A stretch of DNA of 64,000 bases from Eriocheir sinensis (lineage: Eukaryota; Arthropoda; Malacostraca; Decapoda; Varunidae): contig NW_026111787.1 in assembly GCF_024679095.1 (NCBI RefSeq), positions 186,001 to 250,000 on the forward strand, given 5' to 3'. The notes beneath the pieces are model-generated. The model ran no database searches and was not told the DNA's origin. It worked only from the letters and a program-made list of their open reading frames with translations. Positions 29,939 through 43,592 of this stretch are shown here, one piece after another. The first letter of the stretch is position 1; every line of letters starts with the position of its first letter. The position numbers and the translations under genes were made by a program.

Positions 29939-31865
29939 GTATATACATAAAAACACAAAAATAATGTAAATTTGTATGAAAATAAATATACAAAATTCAC
30001 ATAAAATTAGGTAAATTTGTATTGAAATACATATACAAAATACACTTAAAATAATGTAAATTTGAATGAAATTATATAAACAAATACACTTAAAATGACG
30101 TTAATTTGTATAAAATATATATAAAAAATACACATTAAATAATGAAAATATGTATAAAAAATATATACAAAACACAAATAGTATAATATAAAATCGTATC
30201 AAAATATATACACAGAATATTAATAAAATAATGTACATTTGTATGAAAACTAAGATGCAAAATACCTATAAAATAACGCATTTTTTATAAAATTATATAT
30301 ACCAAAATACACATAAAATATTTGAATTTGTATTAAAATAAATATACAAAATGCACATACAATAAGGTAAATTTGTATTGAAATAGATATGCAAAAACAT
30401 ATAAAACAATGTAAATTTGTTTCAAAATATATATACGAATACACATAAAATAACGTAGATTTCTATAAATATATATATACAAAATACAAATAAAATTAAG
30501 TAAATACGAATCAAAAATGTATACAAAATACACATAAAATAATGTAAATTCGTATAAATATAAATAAACAAAATACCAATAAGAGAATGTGTATTTGTAT
30601 AAATATAAATATACAAAATGCACATAAAATAACGTAAATTTGTATAAAACTATATACAAAAATACACTGAAGTAATTAAATTTGCATGAAAATAGATATA
30701 CAAAATACACACAAAATAAGCTAAATTTGAATTTAATATATATACAAAATACATAAAATAAAGTAAATTCGTTTCAAAATATCTTTAACAAATACACATA
30801 TAATAACGTAAATTTGTAAAAAAAATATATAAACAAAATACACATTAAGTAATGTAAATACGTATAAATTTTTTTTTACAAAATACACCAATAATCAAGT
30901 CATTCGTATCAAAATAAATAAACAAAAAACTAATTAAATAATGTAAATTTGTATGAGAAAACATATACAAAATACACATAAAATAACGTTTTAAGTTTCT
31001 ATAAAAATATATGTACAAAACTGCACATAAAATTAGTTTGCATAAAAAAATATGTACAAAACACACATTAGATAATGTAAATGAGTATAAAAATATGTAT
31101 ACAAAATACCTATGAAATAATCTAAATTCGTATCGAGTTAAATTAAGAAAATAACAATAAAATAATGTAATTTTTGATGAAAATATATATAGAAAACACA
31201 CATAAAATAACCTAAATACAAATACAAATATACACATTAAATAATTTAAAATTGAATGAAATAAATATACAAAATAAACATAAAATAAGGTAAATTTGTA
31301 ATAAAATATATGTAAGAATACACATAAAATAATATAAATTTGTATGAAAATATAAATACAAATACACATAAAATAACATGAATTTGTATAAAATGTTTCA
31401 AAATATATACGAATACACACAATAAAATAACGTAAATTTTTATGAAAATGTATATATAAAATACACATAAAATAGTTTAAATACGTAGAAAAATATATAT
31501 ACAAAATACACATAAAATAATGTAAATTCGTAAAAAATTAAATACACAAAATTCCAATAAAAGAATGTATATTTGTTGGAAAATATATATACAAAAAACA
31601 AAAAAAATAACAAAAATTTGTTTAAAAATATATAAAAAAAATACACAAAAATAATTTCAATTTGTTTGAAAATAGATATGCAAAATACACATAAAGTTAG
31701 GCAGATTTGTATTGAAATACATATACAAAACTCACATAAAATAATGTAAATTTGTATGAAAATATATAAACAAATACATATAAAATCACGTAAATTTGGA
31801 TAAAATATATATATACAAAATATACATTAAATATTTTAAATATGTATAAAAATATATTATATTAT
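29939..31865 (-). repeat. Satellite block 29, reverse orientation
   Basis: About 43 reversed monomers. The right half (30845-31400) carries the divergent subtype seen forward at 4100-4500 and 40250-40680. Isolated oddities include AAATTTTTTTTTACAAAAT near 30867. Confidence 0.8.
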
Positions 31866-32914
31866 ATATATTTTTATTGATATTTGCGTTTTTTATGTGT
31901 ATTTTGAATATGTTTTCTCATAGAAATTTACTTTATTTTATTGGTATTTTGTCTATTTATTTTGTTACGAACTACATGATTATTTGTGTATTTTCTACAT
32001 TTTTTTTATACGTATTTACATTATTTAATGTGTATTTTGTTTATATATTTTTATACAAATTTACGTTATTATATGTGTATTTGTATAGGTATTTTGATAC
32101 AAATTTACATTATTTTATGTATTTTGTATATATATTTCAATTCAAATTTAGCTTATTTTATGTGTATTTTGTATATCTATTTATTTTAATACAAAATCAA
32201 ATATTTTATGTTTTTTCGTATATATATTTTTATAAAAAATGAGTTATTTTATGGGTATTTTGCATCTTAATTTTCATACAAATTTACATTATTTTATTAA
32301 TATTTTCTGTATTTATTTTGATACGATTTTACATTATTTTATTTGTGTTTTGTATATATTTTTTATACATATTTACATTATTTAATGTGTTTTTTGTATA
32401 TATATTTGATACAAATTTACGTTATTTTAAGTCTATATGTTTATATATTTTCATTCAAATTTACATTATTTTATGTGTATTTTGTATATGTATTTCAATT
32501 CAAATTTACCTAATTTTATATGTTTTTTGTATATTTATTTTCATACAAGTTTAAATTATTTTTGAGTATTTTTGTTTATAGTTTTATACAAATTTAGGTT
32601 ATTTTATGTGTATTTTGTATATCTATTTTCATACAAATACACATTCTTTTCATGATATTTTGTTTATTTATTTTGACACGAATTAACATTATTTAATGTG
32701 TATTTTGTATATATATTTTTATACGTATTTACATTATTTCAAGTGTATTTTGTATATAAATTTCTATAGAAATCTGCGTTATTTTATGTGTATTCGTATA
32801 TATATTTTGAAACAAATTTACATTGTTTTATGTGTATTGTATGTGTATTTTGTATATTAATTTTAATACAAATTTGATTAATCTATGTGTATTTTTGTAT
32901 ATGTAATTTTATAA
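31866..32914 (+). repeat. Satellite block 30
   Basis: Forward array with m1 near 32239 (ATGAGTTATT). The m3-m16 series parallels 36060-36666 and 56510-57110. It ends with m16 running into the inverted stretch at 32915. Confidence 0.8.
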
Positions 32915-33038
32915 AAATATATAATTAGTTAAATTTGTATTTAAATACATGTACAAAATACACATAAAATAATGTAAATTTGTATGAAATGAAAACTAAT
33001 TCACATAAAATAACGTACATTTGTATAAAATAGATATA
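32915..33038 (-). repeat. Mini-inversion, about 120 bp
   Basis: Two to three reversed monomers (TAATTAGTTAAATTTG, then GAAATGAAAACTAATTCAC) inside forward sequence. The copy at 36667-36796 is shortened by small deletions. Confidence 0.75.
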
Positions 33039-35067
33039 CAAAATAATTTTATGTGTATTTTGTATATTGATTTTCATACAAATTTAAATTATTTTTGTGT
33101 ATTTTTGTTTATAGTTTTATACAAACTTAGGTTATTTTATGAGTATTTTGTATATCTATTTTCATACAAACACACATTCTTTTATTGATATTTTGTTTAT
33201 TTATTTTGACGAGAATTTAAATTATTTAATGTGTATTTTGTATATATATTTTTATACGTATTTACATCATTTCATGTGTATTTTGTATATATCTTTCTAT
33301 AGAAATCTACGTTATATTATGTGTATTCGTATATCGATTTTTAAACAAATTTACACTTTTATGTGTATTTTGCATATTTTTTCAATACAAATTTACCTTA
33401 TTGTATATGCATTTTGTATATTAATTTTAATACAAATTTAATTATTCTATGTGTATTTTGTATATGTATTTTATAAAAATATGCTTTATTTTATGGGTAT
33501 TTTGCATCTTTATTTTCATACAAATTTACGTTATTTTATTGATATTCTGCTCATTCATTTTGATACGATTTGACATTATTCTATGTGTATTTTGTATATA
33601 TTTTTCAAACAAATTTATGTTATTTTATGTGTATTTGTTTATATATTCTGACACAAATTTACAATATTTTATGGGTATTTTGTATATATATTTCAAAAGA
33701 AATTTACCTATTTTTATGTGTATTATGAATATCTATTTTCATACAAACTCAAATTATTTTTATGTATTTTGTATATATTTCAATACAAATTTTAGTTATG
33801 TTATGTGTATTTTGTAAATCTATTTTCAATCAAATATATATTATTTTATTGGTATTTTGTTGATTTATATTGATACGAATTTACATTATTTTATATGTAC
33901 TTTTTACATATATTTTTATACGCATTTACATTATTTAATATTTATTTTGTATATATAATTTTATACAAATTCATGGTATTTTATGTGTATTTGTATATAT
34001 ATTTTCACATAAATTTACATTATTTTATGTGTATTTTGTACATATATTTCATTACAAATTTACCTTATTTTATGTTTATTTTGTATATGTATTTTGTACA
34101 TTTATATTTATACAAATACACATTCTTTTATTGGTATTTTGTTTATTTATTTTGTTTCGAATTTATATTATTTTATGTGTATTTTGTTTACATTTTTTTT
34201 ATACGTATTTACCTAATTTTATGTGTATTTTGTATATATATTTTTATAGAGATCTACGTTATTTTATGTGTATTCGTATATATATTTTGAAACAAATTTA
34301 CTTTGTTTTATATGTATTTTTGCATATCTCTTTCAATAGAAGTTTACCTTATTGTATGTGCATTTTGTACATTTATTTCAATACAAATTTAAATATTTTA
34401 TGTGTATTTTGGTATATATATTTTTATAAGAAATGCGCTATTTGATGGGAATTTTGCATCTTTATTTTCATACAAATTTACATTATTTTATTAATATTCG
34501 GTGTATTTATTTTGATACGATCTTACATTATTCTATTTGTTTTTTTGTATATATTTTTTTTATACATATTTACATTATTTAATGAATATCTTGCATATAT
34601 ATTTCATACAAATTTATTATCTATTATTTATTTTCATACAAATACACATTCTTTTCATGATATTTTGTTTATTTATTTTGACACGAATTTACATTACTTA
34701 ATTTGTATTTTATATATATATTTTTATACGTATTTACATAATTTCATGTGTATTTTGTATATATATTTCTATAGAAATCTACGTTATTTTATGTGTATTC
34801 GTATATATATTTTGAAACAAATTTACAATGTTTTATTTGTATTTTGCGTTTTTTTTCAATACAAATTTACCTTATTGTATGTGTGCATTTTGTATATTAA
34901 TTTTAATACAAATTTAATTATTCTATGTGTATTTTTGTATATGTATTTTTTAAAAAAAATATGCTTTATCTTATGGGTATTTTGCATCTTTGTTTTCATA
35001 CAAATTTAAATTATTTTTTTGATATTCTGTGTACTTATTTTGATACGATTTTACATTATTCTATGTA
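33039..35067 (+). repeat. Satellite block 32
   Basis: Forward array with m1 markers at 33481, 34432 and 34960, the ATTCATGGTATTTTATG subtype near 33970, and the ATTCGGTGTATTTA m2 variant near 34495. It parallels 60600-61800. Confidence 0.8.
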
Positions 35068-35162
35068 TAACAAAATAAATACAGAATACACAAAAATAGA
35101 TATGCAAAATACATAGAAACAATGGAAATTTTATTTCAAAATATATATACGAATACACATGA
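35068..35162 (-). repeat. Mini-inversion, about 95 bp (copy 1)
   Basis: About two reversed monomers starting at CTATGTATAACAAAATAAAT and ending at CACATGACATGG. Two more copies lie at 35874-35966 and 38746-38838. Confidence 0.75.
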
Positions 35163-35369
35163 CATGGTGTATTTATTTTGATACGATCTTACATTATTCT
35201 ATTTGTTTTTTGTATATATATTTTTATACATATTTACATTATTTAATGTATATCTTGCATATATATTTCATACAAATTTATTATCTATTATTTATTTTCA
35301 TACAAATACACATTCTTTTCATGATATTTTGTTTATTTATTTTGACACGAATTTACATTACTTAATTTG

Positions 35370-35408
<39 letters not shown>

Positions 35409-35435
35409 AGATATATATATAGATATATCTATATA

Positions 35436-35529
<94 letters not shown>

Positions 35530-35873
35530 TATACGTATTTACATAATTTCATGTGTATTTTGTATATATATTTCAATAGAAATCTACGTTATTTTATGTG
35601 TATTCGTATATATATTTTGAAACAAATTTACACTTTTTTATTTGTATTTTGCGTTTTTTTTCAATACAAATTTACCTTATTGTATGTGTGCATTTTGTAT
35701 ATTAATTTTAATACAAATTTAATTATTCTATGTGTATTTTTGTATATGTATTTTAAAAAAAAAATATGCTTTATCTTATGGGTATTTTGCATCTTTGTTT
35801 TCATACAAATTTAAATTATTTTATTGATATTCTGTGTACTTATTTTGATACGATTTTACATTATTCTATGTAT
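35163..35873 (+). repeat. Satellite block 34 with interrupted TA tract
   Basis: Duplicate of about 34510-35067 placed in tandem, but carrying an expanded TA tract in m11. The same segment recurs at 38190-38745 without the expansion. Confidence 0.8.
35374..35526. repeat. Interrupted (TA)n tract, about 153 bp
   Basis: TA-rich run in a forward m11 (left flank CTTAATTTGTATT, right flank TTTTTATACGTATTT). Unlike the other long tracts it has point interruptions at about 35407-35440, such as ATATCTAGATAT, which by microsatellite behaviour would stabilise it or mark it as older. Confidence 0.9.
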
Positions 35874-35966
35874 AACAAAAATAAATACAGAATACACAAA
35901 AAATAGATATGCAAAATACATATAAACAATGTAAATTTGTTTCAAAATATATATACGAATACACAT
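35874..35966 (-). repeat. Mini-inversion, about 93 bp (copy 2)
   Basis: Same sequence and boundaries as 35068-35162, 806 bp downstream. About 150 bp of that spacing is the TA tract. Confidence 0.75.
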
Positions 35967-36666
35967 GACATGGGTATTTTGAATCTTAATTTTCATACAA
36001 ATTTACATTATTTTATTAATATTTTCTGTATTCATTTTGATAAGATTTTACATTATTTTATTTGTGTTTTGTACATATTTTTTTGTACATATTTACATTA
36101 TTTAAAGTGTTTTTTGTATACATATTTGATACAAATTTACGTTATTTTAAGTCTATATGTTTATATATTTTCATTCAAATTTACATTATTTTATGTGTAT
36201 TTTGTATATGTATTTCAATACAAATTTACCTATTTTTATATGTTTTTTGTATATTTATTTTCATACAAGTTTAAATTATTTTTGTTTATTTTTGTATATA
36301 GTTTTATACAAATTTAGGTTATTTTATGTGTATTTTGTATATCTATTTTCATACAAATACACATTCTTTTCATGATATTTTTTTTATTTATTTGACATGA
36401 ATTAACATTATTTAATGTGTATTTTGTATATATTTTTATACGTATTTACATTATTTCAAGTGTATTTTGTATATATTTCTATAGAAATCTACGTTATTTT
36501 ATGTGTATTCGTATATATATTTTGAAACAAATTTACATTGTTTTATGTGTATTTTGCATATTTTTTCAATACAAATTTACATTATTGTATGTGCATTTTG
36601 TATATTAATTTTAATACAAATTTGATTAATCTATGTGTATTTTTGTATATGTATTTTTATAAAAAT
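35967..36666 (+). repeat. Satellite block 36
   Basis: Forward m1-m16 series with private words TCATTTTGATAAGATTTTAC and TTTTTTTGTACATATTTAC, shared with 38839-39500. Confidence 0.8.
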
Positions 36667-36796
36667 ATGTAATTAGTTAAATTTGTATTTAAATTTACAA
36701 AATACACATTAAATAATGTAAATTTGTATGAAATGAAAAATTCACATAAAATAACGTATATATATTGTATAAAATAGTTTTCATATACAAAATAAT
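36667..36796 (-). repeat. Mini-inversion, about 130 bp (shortened copy)
   Basis: Counterpart of 32915-33038, but with several short losses and a changed right part (ATATATATTGTATAAAATAG). Confidence 0.7.
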
Positions 36797-38745
36797 TTTA
36801 TGTGTATTTTGTATATTGATTTTCATACAAATTTAAATTATTTTATGTGTATTTTGTATTATATTTTATACAAATTTACATTATTTATGTGTATTTTGTA
36901 TATCTATTTTCATACAAATTTCTTTTATTGATATTTTGTTTATTTATTTTGACAAATTTAAATTATTTTAATGTGTATTTGTATATATTTTTATACAAAT
37001 TTACATTATTTCATATGTATTTTGTATATATATTTTATAGAAATTTACGTTATTTTATGTGTATTCGTATATATTTTAAACAAATTTACATTATTTATGT
37101 GTATTTTGCATATATTTTTTCAATACAAATTTACATTATTGTATATGCATTTTGTATATTAATTTTAATACAAATTTAATTATTCTATGTGTATTTTGTA
37201 TATATATTTTTATAAAAATACATTATTTTATGTGTATTTTGCATCTTTATTTTCATACAAATTTACGTTATTTTATTGATATTCTGCTCATTCATTTTGA
37301 TACGATTTGACATTATTCTATGTGTATTTTGTATATATTTTGATACAAATTTTATACAAATGTTATTTTATGTGTATTTGTATATATATTCTGACAAATT
37401 TATGTTATTTTTTGTGTAATTTTTTTTATATATTTCATTACAAATTTACCTTATTTTATGTTTATTTTGAATATTTATTTTCATACAAACTTAAATTATT
37501 TTATGTATTTGTATATATATTTCAATACAAATTTTAGGTTATGTTATGTATTTTGTATATATTTTCAATCAAATATATATTATTATATTGGTATTTTGTT
37601 GATTTAATTGATACAATTTAGATTATTTTATATGTATTTTACATATATTTTTATACTCATTTACATTATTTAATATGTATTTTGTATATATATTTTTATG
37701 CAAATTTATTTTATGTATATATTTTCTGTACATTATTTTTTATGTGTATTTTATGTATATATTTTATACAAATTAACGTTATTTTATGTTTATTTTGTGC
37801 ATTTTGTATATTTATATTTATACAAATACACATTCTTTTATTGTATTTTGTTTATTTATTTTTCGAATTTATATTATTTTATGTGTATTTTGTTTTTTTT
37901 TTATACGTATTTACTAATTTTATGTGTATTTTGTATATATATTTTTATAGAAATCTACGTTATTTTATGTGTATTCGTATATATATTTTGCAACAAATTT
38001 ACATTATTTTATATGTATTTTGCATATCTATTTCAATACAAATTTACCTTATTGTATGTGCATTTTGTATATTTATTTCAATACAAATTTAAAAATTTTA
38101 TGTGTATTTTGGTATATAAAAATGTTATTTTATAGGTATTTTGCATCTTTATTTTCATACAAATTTACATTGTTTTATTAATATTCTGTGTATTTATTTT
38201 GATACGATCTTACATTATTCTATTTGTTTTTTGTATATATATTTTTATACATATTTACATTATTTAATGTATATCTTGCATATATATTTCATACAAATTT
38301 ATTATCTATTATTTATTTTCATACAAATACACATTCTTTTCATGATATTTTGTTTATTTATTTTGACACGAATTTACATTACTTAATTTGTATTTTATAT
38401 ATATATTTTTATACGTATTTACATAATTTCATGTGTATTTTGTATATATATTTCAATAGAAATCTACGTTATTTTATGTGCATTCGTATATATATTTTGA
38501 AACAAATTTACACTTTTTTATTTGTATTTTGCGTTTTTTTTTCAATACAAATTTACAAAATGTGCATTTTGTATATTAATTTTAATACAAATTTAATTAT
38601 TCTATGTGTATTTTTGTATATGTATTTAAAAAAAAAAATGCTTTATCTTATGGGTATTTTGCATCTTTGTTTTCATACAAATTTAAATTATTTTATTGAT
38701 ATTCTGTGTACTTATTTTGATACGATTTTACATTATTCTATGTAT
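36797..38745 (+). repeat. Satellite block 38, unusually compacted monomers
   Basis: Follows the same monomer order as 33039-34440 and then 38190-38745 copies 35170-35873. Many monomers between 36840 and 38130 are 2-6 bp short, for example at 37070-37090 and 37330-37400. This may be real decay or sequence error. Confidence 0.75.
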
Positions 38746-38838
38746 AACAAAAATAAATACAGAATACACAAAAATAGATATGCAAAATACATATAAACAA
38801 TGTAAATTTGTTTCAAAATATATATACGAATACACATG
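38746..38838 (-). repeat. Mini-inversion, about 93 bp (copy 3)
   Basis: Third copy of the 35068-35162 type, with the same entry and exit words. Confidence 0.75.
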
Positions 38839-41800
38839 ACATGGGTATTTTGAATCTTAATTTTCATACAAATTTACATTATTTTATTAATATTTTCTGT
38901 ATTCATTTTGATAAGATTTTACATTATTTTATTTGTGTTTTGTACATATTTTTTTGTACATATTTACATTATTTAAAGTGTTATTTTAAGTCTATATGTT
39001 TATATATTTTCATTCAAATTTACATTATTTTATGTGTATTTTGTATATGTATTTCAATACAAATTTACCTATTTTTATATGTTTTTTGTATATTTATTTT
39101 CATACAAGTTTAAATTATTTGTGTTTATTTTTGTATATAGTTTTATACAAATTTAGGTTATTTTATGTGTATTTTGTATATATATTTTCATACAAATACA
39201 CATTCTTTTCATGATATTTTTTTTATTTATTTGACATGAATTACCATTATTTAATGTGTATTTTGTATATATATTTTTATACGTATTTACATTATTTCAA
39301 GTGTATTTTGTATATATATTTCTATAGAAATATACGTTATTTTATGTGTATTCGTATATATATTTTGAAACAAATTTACATTGTTTTATGTGTATTTTGC
39401 ATATTTTTTCAATACAAATTTACATTATTGTATGTGCATTTTGTATATTAATTTTAATACAAATTTGATTAATCTATGTGTATTTTTGTGTATGTATTTT
39501 ATAAAATATGCTTTATTTTATGGGTATTTTGCATCTTTATTTTCATACAAATTTACATTATTTTATTGATATTCTGTGTATTTATTTGGTATGATTTTAC
39601 ATTATTCTATGTGTATTTTGTATATATATTTTATATAAAATGTATTTGTTTTCATTTCATACAAATCTACATTATTTTATGTGTTTTTTGTACATGTATT
39701 TAAATACAAATTTAACTAGTTATATGTGTATTTTGTATATCTATTTTGTATGTATATTTTCATAGAAATTTTCTCTATTTTATGAGTATTCGTATATATA
39801 TTTTGATACAAATTTACATTATTGATGTGTATTTTGCATATCTATTTCAATACAAATTTTCTTAATTGTACGTGCATTTTGTATATTTATTTTAATACAA
39901 ATTTAATTATTTTATATGTATTTTTGTATATATATTTTTATGCAAATATACGTTATTATATGGATATTTTGCAGCTTTATTTTCATACAAATTTACATTA
40001 TTTTATTGATATTCTCTTTATTTATTTTGATACGATTTAACATTATTCTATGTGTATTTTGTATATATTTTTTTTACATATTTACATTATTTAAGGTTTA
40101 TTTTGTATATATATTTTATCCAAATTTACATTATTTTATGTGTATTTGTTTATATATTTTTATACAAATTTACATTATTTTATGTGTATTTTGTATATAC
40201 ATTTTCATAAAAAAATACGTTATTTTATTGTGTGTATTCGTATATATTTTGATACAAATTTTATACAAATTCATGTTATTTAATGTGTATTTGTATATAT
40301 ATTTTCATACAAATTTATATTATTTTATGTGTATTTTTTCATATATTTCATTACAAATTTACCTTATTTTATGTTTATTTTCTATATTTATTTCATTCAA
40401 TTTTAAATTATTTTATGTGTATATTTGTATTTGTATTTAGGTTATTTTATGTGTATTTTGTATATATATTTTCATCCAAAATTACATTATTATATTGGTA
40501 TTTTCTTAATTTAATTCGATACGAATTTAGATTATTTCATAGGTATTTTGTATACATATTTTTATACTCATTTACATTATCTAATGTGTGTTTTGTATAT
40601 ATATTTTTATGCAAATTTATTTTATGTTCTTTTCTGTACATATATTTTTATAGAAATTTGCGTTATTTTATGTATATAGTTTTATATAAATTAACGTTAT
40701 TTTATCTGCATTTTGTATATTTATATTTATACAAATACACATTCTTTTATTGCTATATTGTTTATTTATATTTATACGAATTTACATTATTTTATGTGTA
40801 TTTTGTATACATTTTTTATACGTATTTACTTAATTTTATGTGTATTTTGTATATGTATTTTTATAGAAATCTACGTTATTTTATGTGTATTCGCATATAT
40901 TTTGAAACAAATTTACATTATTTTATATGTATTTTGCATATCTATTTCAATACAAATTTACCTTATTGTATGTGCATTTTGTATATTTATTTTGATACAA
41001 ATTCAAATATTTTATGTGTATTTTGGTATCAATAATTTTATAAAAAATGCGTTATTTTATAGGTATTTTGCATCTTAATTTTCATACAAATTTACATTAT
41101 TTTATTAATATTCTGTGTATATATTTTGATACGATTTTACATTATTCTATTTGTGTTTTGTATATTTTTTTATACATATTTACATTATTTAATGTGTATT
41201 TTGTATATATATTTCATACAAATTTACGTTATTATATGTGTATTTGTTTATATATTTTCTTTCAAATTTACATTATTTTATGTGTATTTTGTATATGTAT
41301 TTCAATAGAAATTAACCTAATTTTATGTGTATTTTGTATATTTCTTTTCATACAAATTTAAATTATTTTTGTGTATTTTTGTATATAGTTTTATACAAAT
41401 TTAGGTTATTTTATGTACGCATTTACATTATTTAATGTGTGTTTTGTATATATATTTTCATCCAAAGTTAATTTAATTTACGTTCATTTTTGGACATATA
41501 TTTTTATAGAAATTAGCTTTATTTTATATGTATTTGTATATGTTTTCTCATACAAATTTACATTATTTTATTGCTATTTTGTTTATTTAGTTTGATACGA
41601 ATTACATGATTATATGTGTATTTTGTACATATTTTTTATACGTATTTACATTACTTAATGTGTATTTTGTTTATATATTTTTAAACAAATTTACGTTATT
41701 ATATGTATTTTTATAAATATTTTGATACAAATTTACATTATTTTATGTATTTTGTATATACATTTCAATTCAAATTTAGCTTATTTTATCTGTATTTTGT

Positions 41801-43513
41801 ATATCTATTTTCATACGAATTTAATTACTTCTCTGTATTTTTGTATACAGTTTTATACAAATTTACGTTATTTTATGAGTATTTTGTATATTTATATTTA
41901 TACAAATACACATTCTTTTATTGGTATTTTGTTTATTTATTTTGATACGAATTTACATTATTTTATGTGTATTTTGAATACATTTTTTTATACGTATTTA
42001 CTTAATTTTACGTGAATTTTGTATATATTTTTATACAAATCTACGTTATTTTATGTGTATTCGTATATATATTTTGAAACAAATTTACATTGTTTTATAT
42101 GTATTTTGCATATCTATTTCAATACAGATTTACCTTATTGTATGTGTATTTTGTATATTTATTTTAATACAAATAAATTTTTTTATGTGTATTTTTGTAT
42201 ATATATTTTATGGGTATTTTGCTTCTTTATTTTCATACAAATTTACATTATTTTATTAATATTCTGTGTATATATTTTGATACGATTTTACATTATTCTA
42301 TTTGTGTTTTGTATATATTTTTTTATACAAATTTACGTTATTTTAAGTGTATTTGTTTATGTATTTTCATTCAAATTTACAGTATTTTATGTGTATTTTG
42401 TATATGTATTTCAATACAAATTTACCTAATTTTATGTGTATTTTGTATATTTATTTTCATACAAATTTAAATTATTTTTGTGTATTATTGTATATAGTTT
42501 TATACAAATTTATGTTATCTTATGTGTATTTTGTATATTTATTTTCATACAAATACACATTCTTTTATTGACATTTTGTTTATTTATTTTGACGCGAGTT
42601 TACATTATTTAATGTGTATTTTGTATATATATTTTTATACGTATTTACATCCTTTCATGTGTATTTTGTATATTTATAAAAAATGCGTTATTTTATGGGT
42701 ATTTTGCATCTCTATTTTCATACAAATTTACATTATTTTATTTACATTCTGTGTATTTATTTTAATACGATTTTACATTATTCTATTTGTGTTTTGTATA
42801 TATATTTTTTATACATATTTACATTATTTAATGAGTATTTTTTATATATATTTTATACAAATTTATGTTAATTTAAGTGTATTTGTTTATATATTTTCAT
42901 TCAAATTTACGATATTTTATGTGTATTTTGTATATGTATTTCTTTACAAATTTACCTAATTTTATGTGTATTTTGTAGATTTATTTTCATAGAAATTTAA
43001 CTTATGTTTGTGTATTTTTATATATAGTTTTATACAAATTTACGTTATTTTATGTGTATTTTGTATATGTATTTTCATACAAATACACATTCTTTTATTG
43101 ATATTTTAATTATTTATTTTGACAAGAATTTACATTATTTAATGTGTATTTTGTATATATATTTTTATACGTATTTACAACATTTCATGTGAATTTTGTA
43201 TATATATTTCTATAGAAATCTACGTTATTTTATGTGTATTCGTATATATTTTGAAACAAATCTACATTATTTTATGTGTATTTTGTATATATATTTCATT
43301 ATAAATTTGCCTTATTTTAAGTTTATTTTTATATCTATTTTCATTCAAATTCAAATCATTTTATGTGTATATATTTATTTGTATTTACGTTATTTTATGT
43401 GTATTTTCTATATATATTTTCATTCAATATTACATTATTTTATCGGTATTTTTTTCATTTATTTCGATACGAATTTAGATTATTTCATGTGTATTTTCTA
43501 TACATATATATAT
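38839..43513 (+). repeat. Satellite block 40, 4.7 kb forward array
   Basis: About 104 forward monomers with m1 markers near 39508, 39950, 41047, 42203 and 42683. 38990-42190 copies 2790-6050, including the divergent subtype at 40245-40680. From 42190 onward the HOR order m4-m13 repeats in regular form. Confidence 0.85.
38990..42190 (+). repeat. Segmental duplication D3, copy B
   Basis: Copy of 2790-6050. Both contain the divergent CTTAATTTAATTCG subtype in the same position, followed by the same shortened HOR. Confidence 0.8.
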
Positions 43514-43592
43514 ATAGTAAATTTCTATGAAAATATATATTCAAAATACATATAAAATTATGTAAATAAGTATAAAAATATATATATCAAAT
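43514..43592 (-). repeat. Mini-inversion, about 80 bp
   Basis: Reversed monomers after ACATATATATATATAGTAAA. At 46213 the same junction leads instead into a long reversed block, so this is a truncated copy of that transition. Confidence 0.7.

Noticed and set aside
35374..35526. Telomeric or subtelomeric simple repeat
   Set aside because: The tract is interrupted TA inside an m11 monomer; no G-rich telomere-like repeat is present in the window.
40283..41035. Longest open frame (250 codons), which looks like a Y/F-rich membrane protein
   Set aside because: It is the 45-bp monomer read in one frame. The other two frames of the same strand are open in neighbouring stretches with the same 15-residue period. 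The frame shifts freely, there is no codon bias or unique domain, and similar frames occur all over the window on whichever strand is T-rich.
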